Source: JBDSLU01 sp039916225 (GTDB lineage Bacteria; Acidobacteriota; Vicinamibacteria; Vicinamibacterales; Vicinamibacteraceae). From it: 16,150 nucleotides of DNA. The notes under the pieces are model-generated. The model made no database searches and was not told where the DNA came from. It was given only the letters and a program-made list of their open reading frames with translations. The stretch's first letter is position 1, and the number at the start of each line of letters is the position of its first letter. Shown here piece after piece: positions 1 to 7,525 of the stretch. The translations under genes were made by a program, and so were the position numbers. The stretch spans positions 1-16,150 of the forward strand of contig JBDSLU010000075.1 in NCBI GenBank assembly GCA_039916225.1. Reading direction: 5' to 3'.

Positions 1-361
1 AGCGACGAGCAACGCCGCCGGACGGGATGCCCCGCCCGAGAGGCACTACCGAAACGACTGATACGGGCCACTATTGGCGACCGGAGGCGCGCGACGGACC
101 GCCGTCTCGATCGTCGATTTGCCGACACCCCGCCCGGACTAGCGTCGTTTCTTGCCCATCGGTGACGAAAAACGTCACGCGGCATCGTGCAGCCGCCGCC
201 GTGGCTCCGGGAGGCGGTGCACGGTGCCACACAGCCCGTCGCGTGCCTGCAGGGCACCCGGCCTCCCGATGGCTCCCGCCAGGACGTGGCAAAGAGCTTG
301 CGACCAGATTGGCCGCGCGAGAAGTGTGAGCGCCCGAAACCTGGGGACGGAGAACAGACGC
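1..361. other. Upstream region without a convincing gene
   Basis: No reading frame here looks like a protein: the open frames are arginine/proline-rich and typical of random frames in very GC-rich DNA. The frame of the following gene is open back to 152, but the residues before 362 are low-complexity and Arg-rich, and a good ribosome site directly precedes 362. The region probably holds the promoter of the zinc-ribbon/TonB gene and perhaps that of a divergent gene outside the window. The only structure I noticed is a short perfect dyad at 162-178. Confidence 0.5.
162..178. promoter_or_regulatory. Perfect 6-bp inverted repeat, possible operator
   Basis: GTGACG and CGTCAC are separated by five A residues, giving a perfect dyad about 185 bp upstream of the zinc-ribbon/TonB start. 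It could be a protein-binding site or chance. The loop is short and no T-run follows, so a terminator is unlikely. Confidence 0.2.
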
Positions 362-2023
362 GTGTATTGCGACCACTGCCAGACCACCGTTGTCGACAAC
401 GCCAACTTCTGCCCGTTCTGTGGCGGCAAGCTGACCGAGGCGCCGAGCGCGGAGGCCATCGATCCGTCGCAGGCGCCGACCGTCGCGCTCACCATCGGCC
501 CGTGCGAGAGCTGCGGCGCGCCGTCTCTGCCCGGTTCGACGCTCTGCATGCCCTGCACGCGGGCGTTCGAGAGCATCCTCAGCACCCAGCCGATGGCTCC
601 GATGCCGGTGCCGGCGCCCGTCGTCCCCATGCCCGTCGAGGCCGCCGAGGCCGCGACCCTGCTTCAGCCGCGGGCGCCCGGGCTCCCCAGCGCGCCTGCG
701 TCTGCCTCCCTTGACGCCGCAACCGTGATGGTCGAGGCAGCCCCTCATCAGCACGACGGGCCGCTCGCCGACGACGAAGAGTACGTGGAAGACGACGCCG
801 CAGACGATCTGATGGCCGAGGAATCGGCCACCGAACTGGCCATCGAGACCGCCCCGGCGCCGCCCGCGCCTGCGTTCACCGCCGACAGCATGGACTGGTC
901 GACGCCGTCGACGTCGTCGGGTGAACACAAGGCCATCGTGGCGTTGCCGCCGTGGGCCCGGAAAGGCGCCGAGGCCGACGTCGACGCGGCGGCCGAGGCC
1001 GCGCCGGCCAACGACGCGGCTGGCGAGCCGGTGCCGTGGTGGGAGCGCAACGGTCAACCGTCGCCCACCGCGCCGGCCAAGCCCGAGGTCGCCCGCTACG
1101 TCCCGCCGCCGTCCGTGACCGCGCCCGCGCCCGCGTCGGCCTCACTCGAATCGACGCTCGCCCGTCAGGCGATGCGTCCGAAGGCGCCGACGATGCCGCT
1201 GGCCGTGCCGGCGGTCGTCGTGACGCGCCCCGCAGGGAATCGCAGCCGCTCGATGGTCATCGTCGCCGCCCTCGCCGGCGTCGCGGCGATCGGCACGCCG
1301 GTGATGTGGAAGCTGGCCTTCGCCAGCAAGCCGACCACGGTCAGCGCGCTGCAGTACGAATCGGCCGCCGCCCCCGAACCCGTTTCGACACGGCCCGACC
1401 GCGTGCACGGTGCCCCGGCCCCGGCCCCAGCGCCGCGCGTCTATCAGGATTTGCAGCCGGTCGCTGCGGAGCCCACCGCGCCGCTGGCTCCCATCGCCGC
1501 GCCCATCGCGGCTGTGGCGACGCCGGCCACGCATGCAGCGCCGCGGCCCAGCCCGAAAAAAGCGGCCCCCGCACCGGTGACGCCGGAGCCGATCGCCGCG
1601 CCAGTGGTCGCGCCCGAACCGGCGCCGCTGCTCGTCTCGACGCCGCCGCCGGTCGCCGCTGCTCCCACGGCGGCCGCGGCGCCGCCGACGTCGGTGCACG
1701 CCGAGGCCGTGCCGCTCGGTCAGATCTTCGAGGTGTCGCAGGTCGAAGCGCGCCCGTCGGTGACCAGCCGGTTCAATCCGGTCCTGCCGGCTCGTATCGG
1801 CACCGCAACGCCGGTCGTCGTCATCGTGCGCGTCCTCGTCTCGCCGAGCGGCCGCGCGGTCGAATCGTCGGCGGTCAAGAACCCGACCAGCGACGCCGGC
1901 GTCGCCGCGGCCGCCGCCGCGACGGTGCGTCAGTGGAGCTTCTCGCCGGCCAGGAAGAAGGGCCAGGCGGTCAGCTGCTGGTTCAACGTCGGCGTGGTGT
2001 TCCAGGCCGCGTCCGGCAACTGA
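362..2023 (+). CDS. Zinc-ribbon protein with membrane anchor and TonB-like C-terminal domain
   Basis: Probable envelope-spanning protein of 553 residues starting at GTG 362. GGAG at 349-352 sits 9 nt upstream and the protein character begins exactly there. Two CxxC...CxxC zinc ribbons open it (C3/C6/C17/C20 and C48/C51/C62/C65). A long acidic, Ala/Pro-rich, presumably cytoplasmic stretch follows to about residue 295, then one hydrophobic segment (about 298-316, beginning MVIVAALAGV), a Pro/Ala-rich presumed periplasmic linker, and from about residue 460 a TonB C-terminal-like domain (VVVIVRVLVSPSGRAVES, then RQWSFSPARKKGQ). TonB C-terminal domains contact outer-membrane receptors or other envelope partners. 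No ExbB/ExbD genes are adjacent, and the cytoplasmic part is far longer than in classical TonB, so a role in energy transduction is uncertain. The zinc ribbons may recruit a partner. The domain calls are firm; the function is inferred. Confidence 0.85.
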   Translation: MYCDHCQTTVVDNANFCPFCGGKLTEAPSAEAIDPSQAPTVALTIGPCESCGAPSLPGSTLCMPCTRAFESILSTQPMAPMPVPAPVVPMPVEAAEAATLLQPRAPGLPSAPASASLDAATVMVEAAPHQHDGPLADDEEYVEDDAADDLMAEESATELAIETAPAPPAPAFTADSMDWSTPSTSSGEHKAIVALPPWARKGAEADVDAAAEAAPANDAAGEPVPWWERNGQPSPTAPAKPEVARYVPPPSVTAPAPASASLESTLARQAMRPKAPTMPLAVPAVVVTRPAGNRSRSMVIVAALAGVAAIGTPVMWKLAFASKPTTVSALQYESAAAPEPVSTRPDRVHGAPAPAPAPRVYQDLQPVAAEPTAPLAPIAAPIAAVATPATHAAPRPSPKKAAPAPVTPEPIAAPVVAPEPAPLLVSTPPPVAAAPTAAAAPPTSVHAEAVPLGQIFEVSQVEARPSVTSRFNPVLPARIGTATPVVVIVRVLVSPSGRAVESSAVKNPTSDAGVAAAAAATVRQWSFSPARKKGQAVSCWFNVGVVFQAASGN

Positions 2024-2043
2024 CGGTCGGCCCGCGAGAAGAA

Positions 2044-2110
2044 CCAACTTCCAATCACCAAGCTCCAAGGCCCAACTTCCAGGGAGCCAATCTCCACGCC
2101 CAACTGCCAA
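2044..2110. repeat. Left heptanucleotide array (CCAAnnn units)
   Basis: Successive units starting CCAA at 7-bp spacing (CCAACTT, CCAATCA, CCAAGCT, CCAAGGC, CCAACTT) begin 21 bp after the zinc-ribbon/TonB stop codon. They degenerate toward 2110. Their polarity is opposite to the GTTGGCG array at 2134-2217, and CCAACTGCCAA at 2100-2110 can pair with TTGGCGGTTGG at 2135-2145 with one G-U wobble. A structured 3' end or bidirectional terminator is possible. Confidence 0.75.
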
Positions 2111-2133
2111 GACGCCGACGAGGCTCCTTGGGA

Positions 2134-2217
2134 GTTGGCGGTTGGCGGTTGCCGTTTGACGGTTGGCGGTTGGCGGTTGGCGGTTGGCGGTTGGACGTTG
2201 GCGGTTGGACGTTCGCC
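2134..2217. repeat. Tandem heptanucleotide array, 12 units of GTTGGCG type
   Basis: Twelve consecutive 7-bp units fill exactly 84 bp. Seven are GTTGGCG; the others are variants such as GTTGGAC, GTTGCCG and TTTGACG. The array ends six bases before the stop codon of the minus-strand ROK gene. With the opposite-polarity array at 2044-2110 it fills the gap between two convergent genes. It stays open in several frames and so creates spurious repetitive ORFs, but there is no sign that it is translated. Possible roles are transcription termination, a nucleoid or REP-like site, or a replication-slippage product. Confidence 0.85.
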
Positions 2218-2222
2218 GCGCC

Positions 2223-3266
2223 CTACGCGGCGCGACGCGAGTAGAGCGCGACCAGGGCCGCGCCGATCGCCTGCGAGAGGTCGCCGAGCGCCGCCTGCAC
2301 GACGGTGAGGCGCTGCTTCTGGGCCGACCACAGATACGGCGCCGCGGCGTCGCGCAGCACCTGGATGTAGCGGGCGCGGAAAGCGTCCGTCGTCGCATCC
2401 GGATCCATCAGCCCGCCGCCGATCACCACGAACTCCGGGTCGAGGGCCATCGCCAGCATCGCCACGAACAGGCCCATCGCCTTGGCCTGGACGTCGAAGA
2501 TTCCGGTCGCCAGCGCGTCGCCATTCTGCGCCAGGCCACGGAGCGCGAAGGCCCGCTCCTTCATCGAGAGCGCTGACGTGGCCAGCTCGTGATCGGGCTG
2601 GGCCTGCAGTGCGCGCTCGAGCAGCCGCGGCAGCCCGGCGAGGCTGGTGTACATCTCGACGCAGCCCCAGGTGCGTCCGCAACCGCACGGCCAGGCATCG
2701 AGGCCGAGCAGGTGCAGCGGCGCGGGCATGTGCGATGCCTCCATGCCAGCCAGCGTGTCGCCTTCGAGCGGCAGGCCGTGCTTGTCGACGAACGCGCAGC
2801 CCAGCCCCGAGCCCGGCGCCAGCATCACGACCGTCGACGAGCCGGTGCCGCCGCGGACGCGCTGCGCCTCGGCCACGCCGCCCATGTTGCCGTCGTTGCC
2901 GACGACCAGCGGGACCGGCCGGCCGGCGCGCGTCGTCAGCGCGTCGCCGTAGTGCTGCAGCACGTCGTAGCCAACGAAGCTGGCCGGAAAGTTCGGGCCC
3001 TTGTCCATGACGCCATACCGCTGCTGCGGTCCGGCGATGGCGACGCCGACGCCCTGGACCTGCGACCAGGTCAGCCCGTTGTCGGCGAGATAGATGGCGA
3101 CCGACTCCACCCATCCGGCGACGACCACGTCGGGGCCGAGATCGGCGTTGGTGGGACGTTGCAGCAGGCGTGTGGACACCGTCGAGCCGTCGGACCAGAC
3201 GCCGCCGACTTTGGACGTCGTCGCTCCGCCGTCGGTGCCGATGTAGACGTGGCGTGCTTCAGTCAT
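2223..3266 (-). CDS. ROK-family sugar kinase (glucokinase-like)
   Basis: Predicted cytoplasmic ATP-dependent sugar kinase of 347 residues. The N-terminus has a phosphate-binding loop-like IGTDGGATTSK. Mid-protein are VVGNDGNMGG (equivalent to the catalytic ENDAN-type motif of ROK proteins) and LAPGSGLGCAF. The ROK zinc region follows as GMEASHMPAP and CGCGRTWGCVE. The usual spacing is CxCGxxGC; here one extra residue lies between the cysteine pairs. ATG 3266 is chosen because it places the phosphate loop near the N-terminus; GTG 3290 in frame is possible, and neither has a clear ribosome site. It lies 38 nt downstream of the PQQ-propeller gene on the same strand, so co-transcription is likely. 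The substrate cannot be read from the sequence; N-acetylhexosamine, glucose or fructose are all possible for the family. Confidence 0.82.
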   Translation of the reverse strand: MTEARHVYIGTDGGATTSKVGGVWSDGSTVSTRLLQRPTNADLGPDVVVAGWVESVAIYLADNGLTWSQVQGVGVAIAGPQQRYGVMDKGPNFPASFVGYDVLQHYGDALTTRAGRPVPLVVGNDGNMGGVAEAQRVRGGTGSSTVVMLAPGSGLGCAFVDKHGLPLEGDTLAGMEASHMPAPLHLLGLDAWPCGCGRTWGCVEMYTSLAGLPRLLERALQAQPDHELATSALSMKERAFALRGLAQNGDALATGIFDVQAKAMGLFVAMLAMALDPEFVVIGGGLMDPDATTDAFRARYIQVLRDAAAPYLWSAQKQRLTVVQAALGDLSQAIGAALVALYSRRAA

Positions 3267-3304
3267 GGTGTGTGGCCGAACATACTCCACGCGCGGGCGC
3301 CGCG

Positions 3305-4582
3305 TCAGCCGCCGATCCGATAGAGACGCGTGCGCGAGCGCAGGAATAGCGCGCCGTCGGCCGCCGCCGGGGACGCCATGAAGCCGTCGCCGAGCTGGTT
3401 CTCGGCCAGCACCTTGAACGCCGGCCCGGCCGCGATCACCGTCGTCTTGCCGTCCTCGCTGAAGAAATAGACGCGGTCGCCCGAGACGAGTGGCGACGCC
3501 GAGAACGTGCCACCGAGCCGCGACGTCCAGACAACCGTTCCGTTGGTCGCATCGACGGCCTGCGCGACCCCGGCATCGGTCACCATGAACAGCAGGTTGC
3601 CGACCATCGCCAGCGAGGGCTTGTTGGGGATGCCGCGATCGAGCCGCCAGGCGATATGCGTGGCGGTCGCGTCACCCTTGCCGTCCGGACGGATAGCGAT
3701 CAGGCCGCCCTTCGGGAAGCCGGTCGGGATGAAGACGAGGCCGTGCCCGACCACCGGCCGGGTGCTGCCTGAGTGCGCGTTGCGATCCTCGATGCGCCAG
3801 AGTTCCTTGCCGGTCATCGGATCGTAGCCGTAGGTCGCTTTCGATCCGGTGCTGATGATCACCGGCGCGCCGGCCACGTCGATCACGTGCGGCGTAGCGA
3901 AGGCCTTCCGCATGTCGCCCTCGGCCTCGATGCTGCCATCAGGCTTCAGATCCTTGAAGTCGATCGACCGCTCGGTACGCCACAGCGTCTTGCCGGTCTT
4001 GGTGTCGAGCGCGACCACGAACTGATGATCGCTGCCATCGAAGTGCATGATCAGCCGATCGCGGAACACGATCGGCGACGAGCCGGCGCCGCGGAAGTGG
4101 TTGCACTCGAAATCGCGGCGCGTCCACAGCACCTTGCCGGTCTTGGCGTCGAGCGCAGCCGTGCCGGGCGAGCCGAACGTGACGTAGATGCGCCCGCCGT
4201 CCGCGACGGGCGTCGGCGAGCCGTAGGTGTTGAACGGGTGCGCGTACTGTGGCGTCGTCACCTCGAACAGCGTGGTATCCAGGACGACCGCACCGGACTG
4301 GCGATCGACGGCGACGACACCGAGCGTCTTGCCGTCAGGCGTCGCGGTCGTGACCCAGACACGGGTGCCGACGACGATCGGCGACGACCAGGCGCGGCCA
4401 TGAATCGGCGTCTGCCAGGCGATGTGCTCGGTCTCGGACCAGGTGAGCGGCAGGCCCGGCGGTGCGATGCCCTGCCCGTCCGGGCCACGAAACTGCGGCC
4501 AGTCCTCGACGGCCAGGCCGCGCACCGACGCTCCCGACAGACAGATCGCGGCCAGGAGAGTGGTCAACCACGTGATGCGCAT
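3305..4582 (-). CDS. Secreted PQQ-like beta-propeller repeat protein
   Basis: 425-residue exported protein. A short signal peptide (MRITWLTTLLAAICLSGASV) precedes the mature start EDWPQFRGPDGQG, typical of PQQ-binding-like propeller proteins. Blade motifs recur: DAKTGKVLW, DTKTGKTLW, DPMTGKELW and DATNGTVVW, each followed by a hydrophobic strand, consistent with a 7-8-bladed propeller of BamB/quinoprotein type. The catalytic features of quinoprotein dehydrogenases are not evident, so it may be a structural or binding protein instead of an enzyme. ATG 4582 is preferred over GTG 4603 because the signal peptide then begins correctly and a -10-like TATACT lies only 7 nt upstream, suggesting a leaderless message. 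The ROK kinase follows 38 nt downstream. Confidence 0.85.
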   Translation of the reverse strand: MRITWLTTLLAAICLSGASVRGLAVEDWPQFRGPDGQGIAPPGLPLTWSETEHIAWQTPIHGRAWSSPIVVGTRVWVTTATPDGKTLGVVAVDRQSGAVVLDTTLFEVTTPQYAHPFNTYGSPTPVADGGRIYVTFGSPGTAALDAKTGKVLWTRRDFECNHFRGAGSSPIVFRDRLIMHFDGSDHQFVVALDTKTGKTLWRTERSIDFKDLKPDGSIEAEGDMRKAFATPHVIDVAGAPVIISTGSKATYGYDPMTGKELWRIEDRNAHSGSTRPVVGHGLVFIPTGFPKGGLIAIRPDGKGDATATHIAWRLDRGIPNKPSLAMVGNLLFMVTDAGVAQAVDATNGTVVWTSRLGGTFSASPLVSGDRVYFFSEDGKTTVIAAGPAFKVLAENQLGDGFMASPAAADGALFLRSRTRLYRIGG

Positions 4583-4589
4583 GGCCGCC

Positions 4590-4595
4590 AGTATA
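4590..4595 (-). promoter_or_regulatory. Possible -10 element for the PQQ-propeller gene
   Basis: On the minus strand TATACT (5 of 6 matches to TATAAT) ends 7 nt before ATG 4582, which would put transcription start at or next to the start codon. No convincing -35 hexamer is found 16-18 bp upstream. No ribosome site lies upstream of 4582, which fits leaderless translation. Confidence 0.35.
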
Positions 4596-4665
4596 GGGAC
4601 CACCGCGCGATTCCGAGCCTGAACATGACCTCGGATCGGCGGATCGATCGCATCCTATATGGTAT

Positions 4666-5700
4666 ATGGTGCCTCTACTCCGAATGCTCGTCGATCGTCG
4701 AACGCTCCTGACGCGTGGGCCTTCCCTGCCACGGACGCGGTCCGCGCCGGCCGACGTATGGTTGCGCGTTCATCGCGTGGCGATGGCGTGCCGCTTCGAG
4801 GTGCTCCTCTCCGGCGAGGATCAGCGGCACACTGCGGCGGCGCACGAAGCCCTGGCCGAGGCGGATCGTCTCGATGCAGCGTGGTCGATCTTCCAGGACG
4901 ACAGCGCGGTCGCCATGCTGAACCGCCGCGCTGCGGAGGCACCGGCACGGGTCGACGCCGAACTGTTCGCGCTGCTCGCGCGCGCCCAGGAGCTGTGGCG
5001 GCGGACCGACGGCGCCTTCGACGTGACCACGACGCCGCTGTCGCGCTGCTGGGGCTTCGTCGCGCGGGAGGCCCGCGTCCCCGACGCGGCGGCGATCGAC
5101 GCGGCCCGGGCGATCGTCGGCCTCCATCGCGTGACGCTCGACGCCGCGGCGGGCACGGTGCGCTTCGACGCTGCCGGCGTCGAGATCAACCTCGGGGCCA
5201 TCGGCAAGGGCGCCGCCGTCGACGCGATTGCGACGCGGCTGGCCCGGCGCGGTGTGCGCCACGCGCTCGTCTCGGCGGCCGGCAGCAGCGTCCACGCCAT
5301 CGGCGGGCGCGACGGCGGGTTCGCCATCGACGTCACCTCGCCGCTGGTCGATCGGCCACTGGCGCGCCTGCGCCTGCGCCGCGGCGCCCTCGGCACCAGC
5401 GGGATCGGCGTGCAGGCGCTCGTACGGGACGGTCGACGCTTCGGCCACGTGATCGATCCGCGCACCGGCTGGCCGGCTGGCCAGGATGGACTGCCGCAGG
5501 TCGTCAGCGCCACCGTGGTGGCGACCGACGCCGCCACCGCGGACGCGCTCTCGACCGCGATGCTGATCGGCGGCGCCGCGCTGGCCGATCGTTACTGCTC
5601 GACGCATCCCGACACGCTCGTGCTGCTCACTACCGACGACCTGCGCACCGTGCGATTCGGCGCCTCGGACGCCGCGCTCGTGGAGGATCTGTGCACCTGA
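4666..5700 (+). CDS. apbE: FAD:protein FMN transferase (ApbE)
   Basis: 344-residue ApbE-family enzyme, which transfers FMN from FAD to Ser/Thr of target proteins, Mg-dependently. Family motifs occur in order: NLGAIGKGAAVD (N175-D186), TSGIG (from T244), HVIDPRTGWP (H261 on) and DALSTAML (D293 on, with the expected acidic metal ligand). The N-terminus (RRTLLTRGPSLPRT) is basic and not a convincing signal peptide or lipobox, so the protein may be cytoplasmic or start later; ATG 4684 is an in-frame alternative. It heads a plus-strand operon: the oxidoreductase GTG overlaps its last 10 nt, and GGAGG for that gene lies inside the apbE 3' end. No flavinylation target motif was recognised in the neighbours. 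Confidence 0.9.
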   Translation: MVPLLRMLVDRRTLLTRGPSLPRTRSAPADVWLRVHRVAMACRFEVLLSGEDQRHTAAAHEALAEADRLDAAWSIFQDDSAVAMLNRRAAEAPARVDAELFALLARAQELWRRTDGAFDVTTTPLSRCWGFVAREARVPDAAAIDAARAIVGLHRVTLDAAAGTVRFDAAGVEINLGAIGKGAAVDAIATRLARRGVRHALVSAAGSSVHAIGGRDGGFAIDVTSPLVDRPLARLRLRRGALGTSGIGVQALVRDGRRFGHVIDPRTGWPAGQDGLPQVVSATVVATDAATADALSTAMLIGGAALADRYCSTHPDTLVLLTTDDLRTVRFGASDAALVEDLCT

Positions 5701-7010
5701 CCCCCGAAGAACAAGCCACCGGCCGGCGCAACTTCCTGCGCGCCGTCGCCGGCGTCCCCGTCCTCGCCGGCCTCGGCGCGGCATCGCTGGCTCGCGGCCC
5801 GATCGCCGGCGGCCCGGTCCGCGTCGGCTACATCGGCGTCGGCGGCGAGGGCCGCGTGCTGCTGGGCGCCACCGACAAGGCCTACGCCCACGTCGTGGCG
5901 ATGGCCGACATCAACCCCGCGCAGTTGGCGCAGGCCGATGCGGTGCTCGAGAAGGGCGGCCACGCCAAAGCCACCCACTACGCCGAGTGGCGCGAGATGA
6001 TCCAGAAGGAAGCGCTCGAAGGCGTGGTCATCGCGGCGCCGCTCTGGATGCACACCGAGATCACCGTCGGGTGCCTCGAGGCCGGCTTGCACGTCCTCTG
6101 CGAGAAGATGATGGCGTGGGACGTCGAGGGCTGCGAGCGCATGCGGGCCACCGCGCGGCGCACCGGTAAGCTCCTCGAGATCGGCTACCAGCGCAACTAC
6201 AACACGGTCTACCAGGCGGCCCACGAAGGCATCGTCAAGGCCGGCGTCCTTGGCGACGTGTTCATGGCGCGCCTCGCCTGGCATCGCAACGGCAACTGGC
6301 GGCGGGCCGGCGATCCGCCCGCCGCCAACTACGATCCGTCGAAGTGGGGTTACCCGTCGTGGGAGCACCTGCTCAACTGGCGCCTTTACAAGAAGTACTC
6401 GCGCGGCCTGCTCGCCGAGCTCGCCAGCCACCAGGTGAACATCAGCAACTGGTTCTTCGGCGCCGAGCCCGAAGCCGTCATCGGCACCGGCGGGATCTAT
6501 CGCTTCAAGGACGGCCGCGAGGTCGACGACCACGTGTACGCGACGTTCGAGTATCCGGGCGGGCGCTCCGCGGTCTTCTCGACGATCGAATCGAACGCCT
6601 TCGAGCGCAACTACGAAGTCTTCTACGGCACGAAGGCGACGCTGCTGATGCAAGGCGAGTCGGAGGCCTACCTGTTCGAGGAAGGTGCGGCGACGCCAGC
6701 CGCAGCGCGCCCCACCGGCATCGACGTGCAGCCGAAGGCCGCCGGCCCGGCGCTCTCGGCATCGGAGAGCCGCGTCGCCGACGCGGCCGGGCGGCCCGCG
6801 ACCGGCGGCGCCGCCGGCACCAACGCCGATCGGCTCGCCGCCTATCGCGCCGAGGTGTCGGGGTTCTGTTCTGCGGTCCGCACCGGCTCGCCGCTCCTCT
6901 GCGGTCCCGATCGCGCGATCGGATCCGCGGTCGCCTGCATCACCGCGGTCGAGGCCGTGGCCGGCAAGACGCGCCTGCCGATTCGCCTCGGGGCGGCCAC
7001 GCAATCATGA
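5691..7010 (+). CDS. Tat-exported Gfo/Idh/MocA family oxidoreductase
   Basis: 439-residue NAD(P)-dependent sugar-type dehydrogenase/oxidoreductase. A twin-arginine signal (RRNFLRAVAG at about 12-21, followed by VPVLAGLGAASLA) predicts folded export to the periplasm. A Rossmann start follows (VGYIGVGGEG, about 45-54). The family EKP motif is EKM here (E138-K139-M140, in LCEKMMAWD), a variation common in exported members. The C-terminal domain includes GRSAVFSTIESN. GTG 5691 is the chosen start because GGAGG lies at 5682-5686 and the Tat signal starts shortly after; it overlaps apbE by 10 nt. The stop overlaps the DoxX start (ATGA). Exported members such as glycosyl hydrolase 109-like enzymes act on glycosidic bonds through a bound NAD; whether this one does is unknown. 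Confidence 0.9.
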   Translation: MHLTPEEQATGRRNFLRAVAGVPVLAGLGAASLARGPIAGGPVRVGYIGVGGEGRVLLGATDKAYAHVVAMADINPAQLAQADAVLEKGGHAKATHYAEWREMIQKEALEGVVIAAPLWMHTEITVGCLEAGLHVLCEKMMAWDVEGCERMRATARRTGKLLEIGYQRNYNTVYQAAHEGIVKAGVLGDVFMARLAWHRNGNWRRAGDPPAANYDPSKWGYPSWEHLLNWRLYKKYSRGLLAELASHQVNISNWFFGAEPEAVIGTGGIYRFKDGREVDDHVYATFEYPGGRSAVFSTIESNAFERNYEVFYGTKATLLMQGESEAYLFEEGAATPAAARPTGIDVQPKAAGPALSASESRVADAAGRPATGGAAGTNADRLAAYRAEVSGFCSAVRTGSPLLCGPDRAIGSAVACITAVEAVAGKTRLPIRLGAATQS

Positions 7011-7525
7011 TGGCCACGCCCTGGCAAGGTGTCGCGCTCGTCGTGCTGCGCACGCTCATCGGGTGGCACTTCCTCTACGAGGGCTACTACAAGCTGGTGC
7101 AGCCAGCCTGGTCGTCGGCGGGCACGCCCCTGGCGGTCTGGAGCGCCGGCGGCTACCTGCGCGCCGCGACCGGTCCGCTGGCGCCGGCCTTCCACGCCCT
7201 CGCCGCCTCGAGCCTCGCCGGTTGGATCGACATGGCCGTGCCGATCGTGCTGGTGCTGGTCGGCCTGTCGCTGGTGCTGGGCCTGTTCACAACCCGCGGC
7301 TGCCAGGGCGCGGTGCTGCTGCTGGCGCTGTTCTACCTCGCCGCGATCCCGTTCGACGGCGTGCCGCGGCCCGGTGCCGAAGGCACCTACCTGCTGGTGA
7401 ACAAGACGCTCGTCGAGCTCGCGGCGGCGCTCGTCCTGCTGACGAGCCGCACCGGCAACATCTCCGGCCTCGATCTGCTGCGGCCGCGGCCGGCACCCGC
7501 GGCTCAGCGGAACGTCAGCGCCTGA
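7007..7525 (+). CDS. DoxX family membrane protein
   Basis: 172-residue integral membrane protein with about four hydrophobic segments: VALVVLRTLIGWHFLYEG, the stretch around IDMAVPIVLVLVGLSLVLG, GAVLLLALFYLAAIPF, and LLVNKTLVELAAALVLL. The first segment with RxxIGWHFLYEGxxK and the later NKxLVE are typical of DoxX-like proteins. The family is associated with quinone or thiol redox chemistry in membranes, but the biochemical role is poorly settled. ATG 7007 overlaps the preceding stop as ATGA, so translational coupling to the oxidoreductase is likely; ATG 7010 is an equivalent alternative. Its 3' end overlaps the convergent CBM9-like gene by 22 nt. The genomic pairing suggests it serves the exported oxidoreductase, which is inference. 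Confidence 0.85.
   Translation: MMATPWQGVALVVLRTLIGWHFLYEGYYKLVQPAWSSAGTPLAVWSAGGYLRAATGPLAPAFHALAASSLAGWIDMAVPIVLVLVGLSLVLGLFTTRGCQGAVLLLALFYLAAIPFDGVPRPGAEGTYLLVNKTLVELAAALVLLTSRTGNISGLDLLRPRPAPAAQRNVSA

Noticed and set aside
2134..2217. CRISPR-like array
   Set aside because: The units are contiguous 7-mers without spacers, and no cas gene is present.
952..2244. Long + strand open frame (430 codons) overlapping the zinc-ribbon/TonB gene and the repeats
   Set aside because: Its composition is Arg/Gly/Ala-rich with no domain, and it ends in the heptamer array; it is a frame shadow of the real gene.
1930..3114. Long - strand frames running through the heptamer array (repetitive NRQPPTA-like peptide)
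   Set aside because: The repeat stays open because a 7-bp unit without stops repeats in every frame; the flanking parts are shadows of the ROK gene.
4659..5690. N-terminal extension of the Gfo/Idh/MocA frame back to 4659
   Set aside because: It overlaps apbE completely, is Arg-rich and lacks any domain; the Tat signal and GGAGG site define the start at 5691.
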